Below are positions 1-8,259 of a stretch of 39,257 nucleotides of DNA, one piece after another. The notes below the pieces were generated by a model. It had not been told where the DNA came from. It made no database searches and saw only the letters and a list, made by a program, of their open reading frames with translations. This DNA is from Thermoflexia bacterium (GTDB lineage: Bacteria; Chloroflexota; Anaerolineae; B4-G1; SLSP01). Every line of letters starts with the position of its first letter. Positions within the stretch are counted from its first letter, which is position 1. The DNA is taken from positions 1 to 39,257 of the forward strand of contig DUEJ01000122.1 in the NCBI GenBank assembly GCA_011192175.1. Direction: 5' to 3'. The translations under genes were made by a program, and so were the position numbers.

Positions 1-2
1 AG

Positions 3-47
3 ATAGTTTTAGACGAGCTCCCGGCGCCGGAGAAAGCAACTGTCTAG
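3..47 (+). CDS. C-terminal end of an upstream gene (partial)
   Basis: One frame from the window edge reads IVLDELPAPEKATV and then TAG. It is followed 16 bases later by a strong intrinsic terminator, which is what the end of a plus-strand gene should look like. Too little is present to name the product, and another frame stays open to about position 135, so the assignment rests mainly on the terminator position. Confidence 0.35.
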   Translation: MVLDELPAPEKATV

Positions 48-63
48 GCGGAGTTGGAATCGC

Positions 64-97
64 AGTCCCGGAGGCCTTCAACCTCCGGGACTTTTTG
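64..97 (+). terminator. Rho-independent terminator
   Basis: A perfect 11-bp stem (AGTCCCGGAGG / CCTCCGGGACT) with a 7-base loop is followed by TTTTT. It would end the transcript entering from the left edge. Confidence 0.85.
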
Positions 98-214
98 CGT
101 GGTGAGAGTGGTGGTTTGGCGGGGCGTCTTTCTTAGTGAGCCAAGTTTCTTGCTTCCTCTTTGAATCGAGATTATAATTTAATCATAATCCGGGTAGGGG
201 AAGGAGGCCGAGCC

Positions 215-1468
215 ATGCAAGAGCCACTTTGGTTAAGATACCTGCTGCTGGGGAGCATATTCTCCTGGTTGCTGGGTGGCTGTGGATTATTAGCAAAGGG
301 CGTATTCCCCGTACATTCTCCTCCCGGCGCTACCGCGTCAGTGGAACAGGCTTCTCCCACTCCGTTCGCGCCACCCTTTGTGGCGGATCTTGAACCACCG
401 GTGGGGTTTGAGATCACCGTCATTGTCAAAGAGCTGCACGAGCCGCGTATGATGGCGCTAGGGCCAGAGGGTTGGATTTATGTGGTCGAGAGGATCGCGA
501 GCCGGGCGCGGCAAGGCCGGGTTTCGCGTTTTGATCCGCAGAGTAGGGTGTTGGAAGAGGTGGTTGCTGACGGGTTGCGTAATCCCTCTGGATTGGCTTT
601 TGATGCGGCCTGGGACCTCTATGTGGCGGATGAAGATCGGGTGGTGCGCTATGCTTATGAATATAATGAGTGCCTGGAGAAGAAAAAGTTTGTCAATGTG
701 GCCGAACCGGTAATCTCCAATTTGCCGGCGGGGAGAGGGCACTCCACCCGGACCATTCTCTTTAGCCCTGACTATACGGCGTTATTGGTCTCCATTGGCT
801 CTTCGTGCAACGTGTGCGAGGAGCGAGATGGGCGGCGGGCAACGGTCATGCGCTATCCGGTAGCTTACATAACTTCCACACGGGGACTGACCAGCCGGAT
901 CACCGAGGCGGAGGGAGAAATCTATGTGGCCGGCGTGCGGAATGCGGTGGGTTTGGCTTTCCACCCCGACACTGAGGAACTTTGGCTGACTAATTGTGAG
1001 CGCACTTGGTTGGGGGATACGCTGCCGCCGGAGAGTATCTACAAGATCGCGGCGCAGAGCGACCTGGGGTGGCCCGGCTGTCATGCCGGTGTCATCATCG
1101 ATCCGGATTTCGGTGACAAAGACGCCTGCCGTGGTATGATAACTCCTACGGTGACGTTGCCGGCCCACGTCAAGCCGTTGGGCCTGGAATTCTACACTGG
1201 TAAGCAGTTCCCGGTGGAGTACCAGGGAGGTCTCTTCGTGGCGTTATCCGGCTCCTGGAGCCGTAGCATTCCGCGAGGGTATGAGATAGTGCATATTCCC
1301 ATCGCTGCGGATGGAGAGCCAGAAACTTTTGTGCGCGGTTGGTTACGACCAGACCACACGCACACCGGCCGGCCGGTGGATATTGTCACCGGTGTGGATG
1401 GGTCTCTCTTTATCTCTGATGAGAAGAAAGGCGTTATTTATCAACTCTCTTACTTGGGTGAGCCATAA
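215..1468 (+). CDS. Glucose/sorbosone dehydrogenase-type beta-propeller lipoprotein
   Basis: Predicted exported six-bladed propeller of the PQQ-dependent sugar dehydrogenase (GSDH/sorbosone dehydrogenase) family, which oxidises aldoses outside the cytoplasm in characterised members. The ORF track starts at TTG 161, but ATG 215 has the ribosome site GGGGAAGGAGG just upstream and begins directly with a lipoprotein signal (MQEPLWLRYLLLGSIFSW.. LLGGC), so 215 is preferred, giving 417 residues. Typical segments follow in order: LEPPVGFEITV, a blade beginning EPRMMALGPEGWIYV, GLRNPSGLAF, a GHSTRTILFSPDYTALLVSIGSS region, AGVRNAVGLAFHP, SDLGWPGCHAG, and a final GRPVDIVTGVDGSLFISD blade. Extra cysteines (SCNVCEE, TNCERT, PGCHAG, DACRG) may form disulfides outside the cell. 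Substrate and cofactor cannot be told from sequence. It is 32 bases upstream of a cvpA-like gene and probably shares its transcript. Confidence 0.85.
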   Translation: MQEPLWLRYLLLGSIFSWLLGGCGLLAKGVFPVHSPPGATASVEQASPTPFAPPFVADLEPPVGFEITVIVKELHEPRMMALGPEGWIYVVERIASRARQGRVSRFDPQSRVLEEVVADGLRNPSGLAFDAAWDLYVADEDRVVRYAYEYNECLEKKKFVNVAEPVISNLPAGRGHSTRTILFSPDYTALLVSIGSSCNVCEERDGRRATVMRYPVAYITSTRGLTSRITEAEGEIYVAGVRNAVGLAFHPDTEELWLTNCERTWLGDTLPPESIYKIAAQSDLGWPGCHAGVIIDPDFGDKDACRGMITPTVTLPAHVKPLGLEFYTGKQFPVEYQGGLFVALSGSWSRSIPRGYEIVHIPIAADGEPETFVRGWLRPDHTHTGRPVDIVTGVDGSLFISDEKKGVIYQLSYLGEP

Positions 1469-1500
1469 GAGTGCTAGGTGGGGAGATAGAAGGAGGGGTA

Positions 1501-2037
1501 ATGTCAATTTTTGATATTCTCTTGATTTTGGTAGGTTTAGGGATGGTAGCGTTAGGTGCCTACCGCCGTTTTATCGGGTCCCTATTCTTGCTAGTCGGGG
1601 CCTACGTGGCGTCGTTATCAGCGGCTATTATTTATGAGCAGGCCGCTTATGGCCTCTCCGCCATAGGCAAGGGAGCGCATTGGTTTGAAGGGGTGGTCTT
1701 CATAGTGCTCTATTTTCTCATTTTCACCATCTTCTTCATCGTGAGCCTCTTTACTTACTCCGATACCTCACTCCCTCAGTTGCGTTTTTTAGATCCGCTC
1801 TTGGGGGCGGTGGGCGGCTTGGTGCCGGCCGCGATTAGCATGGCGATGCTCTGGGTCGGATTTAATTTTATAGTGAGTGAGTATTGGGAGCCTTATACTT
1901 CGTACACAAATTTATATAACTTTCACACTGGGGCCAGGTTGGGACCGCTTGTGCGGCAGATGCTCTCTTTTTATTTGCCCTTGCTCTATCCTTTCTTCTG
2001 GATAAGCGGTTTACCGCCTGTTTTCTTGAACTGGTAA
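1501..2037 (+). CDS. CvpA-family integral membrane protein (first copy)
   Basis: A 178-residue protein with about four hydrophobic helices and the CvpA/colicin V production layout: an N-terminal FDILLILVGLGMVALGAYRR segment, a middle helix pair, and a conserved small-residue segment FLDPLLGAVGGLVPAAISMAM. Family members are inner-membrane proteins linked to envelope processes; the molecular activity is not established. ATG 1501 is chosen over the track start (GTG 1471) because AAGGAGGGG lies 2 to 11 bases before it. A second CvpA-like protein of similar size follows immediately and mutS2 comes next; a cvpA-mutS2 neighbourhood is also seen in Firmicutes. Confidence 0.75.
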   Translation: MSIFDILLILVGLGMVALGAYRRFIGSLFLLVGAYVASLSAAIIYEQAAYGLSAIGKGAHWFEGVVFIVLYFLIFTIFFIVSLFTYSDTSLPQLRFLDPLLGAVGGLVPAAISMAMLWVGFNFIVSEYWEPYTSYTNLYNFHTGARLGPLVRQMLSFYLPLLYPFFWISGLPPVFLNW

Positions 2038-2041
2038 CTTC

Positions 2042-2076
2042 CGACTCTCAACATTTGGCTTTCGACATTCGACTTT
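2042..2076 (+). repeat. Degenerate 7-bp tandem repeat upstream of second cvpA-like gene
   Basis: Five consecutive heptamers read CGACTCT CAACATT TGGCTTT CGACATT CGACTTT. The array ends 15 bases before the ATG of the next gene. The same heptamer family (sense CGACTTT/CGACCTT) precedes tkt and the trmO-like gene in the same orientation relative to the gene. Confidence 0.75.
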
Positions 2077-2091
2077 AAGTTTGAGGTGTTT

Positions 2092-2655
2092 ATGTTAGGT
2101 GTCTTAGACGTATTTATGATTCTATTGTGGTTAGCAGTAGTCATTTGGGGGCTTTCCCGTCAGACTATAGGAACCTTGATCTCTGGGGGGGGATTTTATC
2201 TAGCTCTGATCCTGGCGGGGACATTAGATTTAACGATCAGTCGGGCGCATAGCTTCGGGATGAAGACCGTCCTGGCTCTCTGGGGAACGACACGCTCCAT
2301 CCGCTTATTGGAAGTTATAATATTCTCTATGGTTAGCGGCGGGGTCTTTGTGATTTATCATCTGATCTTCTACCTGGCGCAGGAAGAAAGGAGCTATCCC
2401 GAATTTGGGATTATTGACAATATATTGGGCGGTGTGCTCGGAGCGCTGCTGGGATTGGTAATGGTCGCCTTGTTCGCTAATCTCTGGTGGTTAGCAGCTA
2501 GCGTTCCCTGGTCGCCGTATAATTTGCAACAAGGCATGTTAGCTAGCTATCAAGCCAGTCTACTGGCCCCTCAACTACGAGGGGTATTACGTATCTTTAA
2601 CAGAACCCTGCTCCCTTTTTTCTTCTACCAACATCCGCCCGTGTTTTTCCCCTGA
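2092..2655 (+). CDS. CvpA-family integral membrane protein (second copy)
   Basis: A 188-residue hydrophobic protein with the same plan as the preceding gene: an N-terminal LDVFMILLWLAVVIWGLSRQ helix, a central loop with acidic and aromatic residues (EERSYPEFGIIDN), and the CvpA-like ILGGVLGALLGLVMVALFAN helix. Both copies end in a similar aromatic, proline-rich tail (PFFW..GLPPVFLNW versus PFFFYQHPPVFFP), which suggests an old tandem duplication. The track starts at GTG 2086; ATG 2092 is preferred because TTGAGG sits five bases before it. Function is unknown beyond the family link to the envelope. Confidence 0.7.
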   Translation: MLGVLDVFMILLWLAVVIWGLSRQTIGTLISGGGFYLALILAGTLDLTISRAHSFGMKTVLALWGTTRSIRLLEVIIFSMVSGGVFVIYHLIFYLAQEERSYPEFGIIDNILGGVLGALLGLVMVALFANLWWLAASVPWSPYNLQQGMLASYQASLLAPQLRGVLRIFNRTLLPFFFYQHPPVFFP

Positions 2656-2680
2656 ACTACCCATCTCCAGCCCCTGTTTA

Positions 2681-2720
2681 CTCGCCCACTCGCTGACTCT
2701 CCTACTCGCTCACTCGCTTT
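2681..2720 (+). repeat. Degenerate 8-bp tandem repeat upstream of mutS2
   Basis: Five octamers read CTCGCCCA CTCGCTGA CTCTCCTA CTCGCTCA CTCGCTTT. The array stops 16 bases before the mutS2 start, directly ahead of the ribosome site GAGGAAAG. Three related octamers lie at 34003-34026. Confidence 0.75.
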
Positions 2721-2736
2721 ATCACTTTGAGGAAAG

Positions 2737-5151
2737 ATGAATCGTCATTGGGAAACATTAGAATATCCGAAGATTTTAGCACGTTTGGCCCGCCACGCCG
2801 ATTTTTCCGCCGGGGTGGAGTTGGCCTTGAATTTGGAGCCAGCTTCTGAGTATCGGGAGATGCGGGAACGGCTTGAGCTTACCCGCGAGGCCCGGCTGCT
2901 CTTGGAGGCGCGGCCGGATTTCGTATTGGGCGGTATCCATGATATCCGCCCGGCAGTGGCGGAGGCGCGACGGGGTCTGGTTTTGGAGACCGGGGTCTTG
3001 ATGGAAGTCTGGCAGACGCTTCTGGGAGCGCAGCGTATCGCTCGTATTTTGAAACGCTTGGAGCTGCAATTTCCCGGCTTGGCCGCTATTGCGGCCCGGA
3101 TTATTCCGCAGAGGGCACTCACCACGGCAATTGACGCTATTTTGGATAAACGCGGCGTGGTGCGGGATGCTGCTTCGCCAGAGTTGGTCCGCATTAGACG
3201 GAAGTTCCAAGTTGCTCAAGCTAGTATCCAGCAAAAACTGGAGCGGATGATCACTTCTTCCTCTGTATCCCGTTATCTGCAAGAGGCGGTGATCACGCGC
3301 CGCGCGGGACGCTACGTCCTCCCGGTGCAGGCTAACTACAAGGGGAAAGTGGAGGGCATTGTGCATGATCGCTCTTCCAGCGGCGTGACCTATTTCATGG
3401 AACCGTTGGCGGTAGTTGACCTTAACAATGAACTGCGGGAGCTGGTGCTCGCCGAGGAAGCAGAAATTCACCGGTTGCTCTCCATGTTGACGTGGCAGGT
3501 TGGGGCGGTCGGGGATGAGCTGGCGGCCACGATCGTCGCCTTGGCGGAACTCGACTTGATTTTGGCGCGGGCGCGTTACGCGGAAGAGCTCGACGCCACC
3601 GTTCCGGAGATCATTCCGATTCCCGCGTTACCGCCACGGGTTGCAGGTGCCAATCTGCACTCCCAGACGGTGGTGCGTTTGCGCGCGGCGCGGCACCCGC
3701 TCTTGGACCCGGAAGAGGTGGTGCCGGTGGATGCTGTGCTTACTGACGAGACCCATATTTTGATCATCACCGGCCCCAACACCGGCGGCAAAACGGTGAC
3801 GCTCAAGACCGTGGGCTTGTTGGTCTTGATGGCGCAGGCCGGGATGCACCTCCCGGTAGCTGCCGGCTCGGCGCTTTCCTCCTTTAGAGAAATTTACGTT
3901 GATATTGGTGACGAACAATCCATTGAGCAGAACCTTTCTACCTTTTCATCACATCTCACCAATATCATCTCTTTTCAGGAGCAAGCGGATCATCGCTCCC
4001 TGGTGCTCTTGGATGAACTGGGCGCGGGAACCGATCCCGCCGAAGGCTCCGCGTTGGCGCGCGCGCTGTTGGAGGCGCTCCGCGAGCAACGTTGCACGGC
4101 TCTGGTAGCCACTCACTACCCCGAACTTAAGCTCTATGCCAACGATACGCCGGGGGTTTGCAATGCCTCCATGGAATTTGATACCGAGACCCTGGAGCCG
4201 ACTTACCAGCTGACCATCGGTCTGCCTGGGCGTTCCAATGCGTTTGCCATCGCGCGGCGTTTGGGGTTATCTGAAGTGGTGGTGCAAGCAGCTGCGGGGA
4301 TGCTTTCTGGCGAGGCCTTGCGGGCAGATGAGATGTTAGATGATCTGCATACCCTGCGCATCCAGGCGGCCCAAGCGCGCGATGAGGAGCGGCGGGCGCA
4401 ACAGAGCGCGGAGGTGCAAGCCGCTGAGTTACGGGAGCGCTTACGTGATATCGAAGCAGAACGGCGGGAGATTTTGGAGCAGGCCGCGGAACAAGCAGCG
4501 CTGGAGTTGGACGCCTTGCGCCAGCAGATCCGCGATCTGCGGCGCCGGGCGCAGCTTGGCTTTGCGACCAGCGTAATGGCCAAGGAATCCCTCGTCGAAT
4601 TGGCGGCTGAAGTGGAAGAATTGGAAGCGGAGCTGCCCCAACCAGAGCGGAGCTCGTTGGCAGCTGAGATTTCTTTCTTAGCAGAATCCGAGCCACGCAG
4701 GAGGTTGAGGGTAGGAGATACCGTACAGGTGCTCTCTTGGGGGATGGAAGGGAAAATCATCAGCATCTCTGGTGCTGAAGTGGAGGTGCAGGCCGGCGCC
4801 CTCCGTACACGGGTGGCGCTGGACGCGGTGTCCCTGGTGGCGCGTGAACCAGAGCCGTCCCCGCCTGAGTGCATTACTACCGATATCCCGCGTCCCAATT
4901 CGCCGGGTGTGGAGCTGGACTTGCGCGGGATGCGGGCGCTGGAAGCCCGCCACCAGTTAGCGCGTTACCTGGATGCTGCCGCGCTGACCGATCTCCCCTG
5001 GGCGCGGATCATCCATGGTAAAGGCACGGGGGTATTACGTCAGGAGGTGCGGAATTTTCTAGCGCAATGCTCACTGGTGACTTCTTACCAATCCGCCCCG
5101 GCCCGTGAGGGGGGCGAGGGAGTGACGATTGCGAAGCTGGCGCAGGGCTAA
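2737..5151 (+). CDS. mutS2: Endonuclease MutS2 / ribosome rescue factor RqcU
   Basis: An 804-residue member of the MutS2 family, close to the usual length of about 780. An N-terminal helical region is followed by the MutS-type ATPase with Walker A GPNTGGKT (about residues 345-352), Walker B LVLLDELGAGTDPAEGSAL, and the ATHYPELK segment. A long charged coiled coil (about 520-640) comes next, then a KOW-like segment (GDTVQVLSWGMEGKIISI). The C-terminal Smr nuclease domain (VELDLRGMRALEARHQL ... IHGKGTGVLR) completes the family architecture. Known roles are suppression of recombination through branched-DNA cleavage and, in Bacillus, splitting of collided ribosomes. The start has GAGGAAAG next to ATG. 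A bidirectional terminator follows the stop codon by ten bases. Confidence 0.95.
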   Translation: MNRHWETLEYPKILARLARHADFSAGVELALNLEPASEYREMRERLELTREARLLLEARPDFVLGGIHDIRPAVAEARRGLVLETGVLMEVWQTLLGAQRIARILKRLELQFPGLAAIAARIIPQRALTTAIDAILDKRGVVRDAASPELVRIRRKFQVAQASIQQKLERMITSSSVSRYLQEAVITRRAGRYVLPVQANYKGKVEGIVHDRSSSGVTYFMEPLAVVDLNNELRELVLAEEAEIHRLLSMLTWQVGAVGDELAATIVALAELDLILARARYAEELDATVPEIIPIPALPPRVAGANLHSQTVVRLRAARHPLLDPEEVVPVDAVLTDETHILIITGPNTGGKTVTLKTVGLLVLMAQAGMHLPVAAGSALSSFREIYVDIGDEQSIEQNLSTFSSHLTNIISFQEQADHRSLVLLDELGAGTDPAEGSALARALLEALREQRCTALVATHYPELKLYANDTPGVCNASMEFDTETLEPTYQLTIGLPGRSNAFAIARRLGLSEVVVQAAAGMLSGEALRADEMLDDLHTLRIQAAQARDEERRAQQSAEVQAAELRERLRDIEAERREILEQAAEQAALELDALRQQIRDLRRRAQLGFATSVMAKESLVELAAEVEELEAELPQPERSSLAAEISFLAESEPRRRLRVGDTVQVLSWGMEGKIISISGAEVEVQAGALRTRVALDAVSLVAREPEPSPPECITTDIPRPNSPGVELDLRGMRALEARHQLARYLDAAALTDLPWARIIHGKGTGVLRQEVRNFLAQCSLVTSYQSAPAREGGEGVTIAKLAQG

Positions 5152-5160
5152 CTAGCAAGC

Positions 5161-5190
5161 AAAAAGGGGCAGCATTAGCTGCCCCTTTTT
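5161..5190. terminator. Bidirectional terminator between mutS2 and the FmdB gene
   Basis: A perfect 13-bp stem AAAAAGGGGCAGC / GCTGCCCCTTTTT with loop ATTA. The A-run on one side and T-run on the other let it act for both the plus-strand mutS2 and the convergent minus-strand gene. Confidence 0.9.
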
Positions 5191-5206
5191 GGTCAGTGCG
5201 ATCTTG

Positions 5207-5515
5207 TTACTCACTATCAGTCGCTGGAGAAGTGGAATCTGAGTTTGTCTTCGAACTTGAGTCTGAGGAGCTCTCTGCGCTTTTAACTTTTGATTTATCT
5301 TTAGTTTGTCGATCTCCGGGTAGCGCCGTTGAAGATTTGGCACGATTATCGGTGACATAAAAACCGGAGCCTTTGAAAATGATCCCGGCAGGTTGAATCA
5401 AACGGATAACCTCCCCCGCACATTCTGGACAGCTCTTGACAGGTGGTTCTGAAAAACGTTGACGACGTTCAAAGCGTAGTCCACACTCGTTACATTTATA
5501 TTCGTATAGCGGCAT
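5207..5515 (-). CDS. FmdB-family zinc ribbon protein
   Basis: A 102-residue protein starting MPLYEYKCNECGLRFE, with two CxxC pairs (CNEC near residue 8, CPEC near residue 34) that form the FmdB/CxxC_CxxC_SSSS regulatory-type zinc ribbon. The ribbon is followed by GIIFKGSGFYVTD, also typical of the family. The C-terminal half is a low-complexity Ser/Lys/Asp tail, probably disordered. The start is well supported by CAGGAGGT seven bases before ATG. FmdB was named from a formamidase operon where it was suggested to be regulatory; no activity is proven, so only the fold is assigned. It converges with mutS2 and shares its terminator. Confidence 0.85.
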   Translation of the reverse strand: MPLYEYKCNECGLRFERRQRFSEPPVKSCPECAGEVIRLIQPAGIIFKGSGFYVTDNRAKSSTALPGDRQTKDKSKVKSAESSSDSSSKTNSDSTSPATDSE

Positions 5516-5605
5516 TGAAATTACCTCCTGAAGCCTACTCCATCTGAGCCATTATAAGTCATTTGTGGTAGTTGGCAAGAGCGCATCCAGAGATTTGCAG
5601 CTGGT

Positions 5606-5633
5606 TTGACAAACTTTCGCTTTCCGCTATCAT
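5606..5633 (+). promoter_or_regulatory. Sigma-70-type promoter of the SRP RNA gene
   Basis: TTGACA (5606-5611) and TATCAT (5628-5633) are separated by 16 bases. The expected start near 5640 lies just upstream of the paired ends of the SRP RNA. Confidence 0.8.
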
Positions 5634-5656
5634 AGCGCCGGTATGGGCTGGTAAGG

Positions 5657-5803
5657 TCAGCCGATGATCGAGAGGTGCTGAGGGCTGGGGGCTGTGCGGC
5701 AGAGTCCTCCGAACCCCGCCAGGTCCGGAAGGAAGCAACGGTAAGGTACGACTTCTGGGTGTCGCAGTTTTCTGGCTTTCAGTACCTCTCGGAAATCGGC
5801 TGA
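5657..5803 (+). ncRNA. ffs: Signal recognition particle RNA (4.5S-type)
   Basis: Contains the hallmark apical helix of SRP RNA, CCAGGTCCGGAAGGAAGCA, with the GGAA tetraloop and the asymmetric AGCA loop bound by Ffh. The outer ends pair as TCAGCCGAT / ATCGGCTGA and then CGAGAGGT / ACCTCTCG, which sets the likely boundaries of the long hairpin. A matching promoter lies upstream and a terminator downstream, so the primary transcript is probably about 5640-5855. A small hairpin (GGCTG..CAGCC) before the main helix could be extra 5' structure. The RNA works with Ffh and FtsY in co-translational targeting. No protein is called here; the ORFs listed across it are shadows. Confidence 0.92.
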
Positions 5804-5820
5804 GTGCAAGAGAGGCCCAC

Positions 5821-5855
5821 AAGGGGCGATGGGAATCTCTATCGCCCCTTTTTTT
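5821..5855 (+). terminator. Terminator of the SRP RNA gene
   Basis: Stem AAGGGGCGAT / ATCGCCCCTT with a 10-base loop, then a T-run. Confidence 0.85.
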
Positions 5856-5895
5856 CTTGGAGGAGATACTTGCTAGCTCTAAAATTGGCGGAGGC

Positions 5896-7266
5896 ATGAG
5901 ACGGCGGAATCGCGGACTAGCTTTGTTAGCATTGTTGGCCTTAACTGGATTGGCGGCTGGCTATCGGGCTACGCAGCTTCCCATCACGTTAGTGCTAGCT
6001 GGCGAGTCTAGGGAGATCTACACACATCAGCCGACCGTTGAGTTACTCTTAGCCGATCTGGAAATTCCCTTGCGTGAAGAGGATTGGCTTTCCCCGTCCC
6101 CTGAGACCCTCTTGACTGCCGGGATGACGGTGCAGCTCACCCCGGCGCGCCCGGTGCTCTTCATGGTAGATGGGCGCGAGTATCTGCGCTACGTGCATGG
6201 AGGGAGTCCGGCGGACCTGTTGGCAGAGGAAGCTATTTATCTGCGGCCACATGATACCTTTATGGTGCGTTCCCCCCTGGCCAGCGATCCCCCCGGGACG
6301 CGCTTCCGCTTGGTGGTGGATAGAGCTCTGCCGGTGGTGCTAGTTGCCGGAGCTGTGCAGACCACCTTTTACACCAGCGCGGCTACGGTGGGGGAGGCGT
6401 TACTGCGCAAGGGTATTGAGCTCTATCGCGCTGACCGGCTCTTCCCTGCGCCAAGCACGCCGGTGCAAAGCGGGATACGCATTCGCTTGGAGCGTTCGGT
6501 GCCTGTGCGCGTACAGATTGATGGGCATACTATCCGCACGCGCACGCATCGTGACCGGGTAGGGGAGGTCCTGGCGGATTTGGGTATTCTCCTCAACGGA
6601 TTGGATTACACTACTCCGGCATTGACGGCGACTCTGGGCGAAAATACCGAAATCCGGGTGCATCGGGTGACGGAGAGCATCTTGGTTGAACAAAGTCCGA
6701 TTCCTTTTGAGGCTGTTTGGCGACCCGATCCTAATATGGAATTGGATCATCGGGGCATCACGCAAGAAGGTGAACCGGGGGTGCTAGAGCACCGGATTAG
6801 ATTGCGTTATGATGATGGCGAGCTGGTGGAGCGAAGAGTAGAGGGCGAGCTGGTGGTGCAAGCGGCCGTTGATCGAGTGATGGGCTATGGCACCAAAGTA
6901 GTGGTGCGTTCCCTGGAGACTCCCAGCGGCGTGGTGGAATACTGGCGCGTTTTTCGCGTGCTAGCCACTTCGTATAGCGCCGCCACAGCCGGTGTTCCTA
7001 AGAGTTCTTTATCTTATGGCTATACGGCTACCGGAGTCAAGATGCGTGATGGGATTGTAGCCGTGGACCCCTACATGATCAGCTTGGGCACTAATCTTTA
7101 TATCCCGGGTTATGGATTAGGATTGGCTGCCGATACTGGCGGGTCCATTGGCGGCAAACGGATAGATTTAGGTTATAGTGATGAACATTTGCAACTCTGG
7201 TATTCTTGGGTTGATGTTTACCTATTGACCCCGGTACCAGGGCAGATTAACTATTTAGGCCCATAA
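5896..7266 (+). CDS. Exported DUF348/G5/3D-domain protein (RpfB/YabE-like)
   Basis: About 456 residues. It has an N-terminal signal/anchor helix (RRRNRGLALLALLALTGLAAGY) and three repeats of the DUF348 ubiquitin-like domain (PITLVLAGESREIYTHQPTVELLLADL; PVLFMVDGREYLRYVHGGSPADLL; PVRVQIDGHTIRTRTHRDRVGEVLADLGI). A G5-like segment (QEGEPGVLEHRIRLRYDDGELVERR) follows. The C-terminal 3D domain carries the conserved GIVAVDPYMISLGTNLYIPGYG and AADTGGSIGGKRIDLG motifs. 3D domains are related to MltA-type lytic transglycosylases and act on peptidoglycan; RpfB/YabE proteins are linked to resuscitation or wall remodelling. Start is uncertain: the track begins at TTG 5857; ATG 5896 sits just before the signal segment but its GGAGG is only one base away. 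It is four bases upstream of rsmA, a 3D-rsmA neighbourhood also known from Firmicutes. Confidence 0.85.
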   Translation: MRRRNRGLALLALLALTGLAAGYRATQLPITLVLAGESREIYTHQPTVELLLADLEIPLREEDWLSPSPETLLTAGMTVQLTPARPVLFMVDGREYLRYVHGGSPADLLAEEAIYLRPHDTFMVRSPLASDPPGTRFRLVVDRALPVVLVAGAVQTTFYTSAATVGEALLRKGIELYRADRLFPAPSTPVQSGIRIRLERSVPVRVQIDGHTIRTRTHRDRVGEVLADLGILLNGLDYTTPALTATLGENTEIRVHRVTESILVEQSPIPFEAVWRPDPNMELDHRGITQEGEPGVLEHRIRLRYDDGELVERRVEGELVVQAAVDRVMGYGTKVVVRSLETPSGVVEYWRVFRVLATSYSAATAGVPKSSLSYGYTATGVKMRDGIVAVDPYMISLGTNLYIPGYGLGLAADTGGSIGGKRIDLGYSDEHLQLWYSWVDVYLLTPVPGQINYLGP

Positions 7267-7269
7267 GAA

Positions 7270-8151
7270 ATGGCTCTAGAGCTAGAGAATCCCCGCCATA
7301 TTTTAGCTCGCTATGGATTGCATCCTCGCCGTTCATTGGGGCAGAATTTCCTCGTTCACCCTACGGCCCCGGGGCGCATCGCCGCCGGGGCGGAGATTGG
7401 GCCAGAAGATACGGTGCTAGAGGTAGGCGCCGGGGTGGGGACCTTGACTGCGGCGCTCGCCGAGCAGGCCAAACGGGTAATCGCCGTGGAGACCGATCCA
7501 CAACTGGTGTCGGTATTGCGGGCGGAGTTGGGCGCGCGCGAGAACGTGGAGATTGTGCCGGGTGATATTCTGGAACTAGATCCGGTCGATTTGTTAGGAG
7601 TAACCCCTGCGGAATCCGCTCCTTTGTGGGGGGAGCGGATTGAAAATTACTTGGTGGTAGCCAATCTACCTTATTACATCACCTCGGCAGTTATCCGGCA
7701 CTTGCTAGAAGCGGAGATTCGACCGGCGCGGATGGTCTTTACCGTTCAATATGAGGTGGCTAAACGGATGGTCGCCGCTGACGGCAAGCTGAGTATCTTG
7801 GCCCTCAGTCTCTATTTTTACGGCAAACCAGAGTACCTCTTTCGGCTCAAGCGGGGCGCTTTCTATCCTGCCCCTCGGGTAGATTCGGCGGTAGTGCGCT
7901 TGGATCTGTATAGAGAACCACCGCTAGTTCTCCCTGGGGTTGAAATTTTCTTTCGGGTTGTGCGGGCCGGGTTTGCCCAGCGGCGCAAACAGTTGCGGAA
8001 TACATTGGCGGCTGGTCTACAGCTGGCTCCCCAATCCGTTGAGGAAGCATTTGCCGGCCTGGACGTTTCATATACTCGCCGTGCTGAAACTCTTGCTCTA
8101 GAAGAATGGGAAGCCGTGATTCAAGCATTATATCCGCTCTTACAGGCCTGA
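7270..8151 (+). CDS. rsmA: 16S rRNA dimethyladenosine transferase RsmA (KsgA)
   Basis: A 293-residue S-adenosylmethionine-dependent methyltransferase that dimethylates the two adjacent adenines in the 3' hairpin of 16S rRNA during small-subunit assembly. Visible family marks: RSLGQNFLVHP at the N terminus, SAM motif I LEVGAGVGTLT, the acidic ribose contact IAVETDPQLV, the catalytic NLPYYITS motif, VQYEVAKRM, and FYPAPRVDSAVVRL. Length is normal for the family. The start follows the stop of the 3D-domain gene by three bases with no clear ribosome site, so translational coupling is likely. Confidence 0.96.
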   Translation: MALELENPRHILARYGLHPRRSLGQNFLVHPTAPGRIAAGAEIGPEDTVLEVGAGVGTLTAALAEQAKRVIAVETDPQLVSVLRAELGARENVEIVPGDILELDPVDLLGVTPAESAPLWGERIENYLVVANLPYYITSAVIRHLLEAEIRPARMVFTVQYEVAKRMVAADGKLSILALSLYFYGKPEYLFRLKRGAFYPAPRVDSAVVRLDLYREPPLVLPGVEIFFRVVRAGFAQRRKQLRNTLAAGLQLAPQSVEEAFAGLDVSYTRRAETLALEEWEAVIQALYPLLQA

Positions 8152-8259
8152 TTTTCATCACTGGTGGCATAAGTTGAACAATAATTTGCTTTTTGGAGCC
8201 TTCTCGGATAGTATAAAGTAAGTTGATGAATGTTTCTTGGGTTTCTGGGATGGAGAAAG

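Noticed and set aside
4203-4898. A 231-residue minus-strand ORF inside mutS2
   Set aside because: Extremely rich in Ser/Ala/Arg, typical of an antisense shadow of a charged coiled-coil region.
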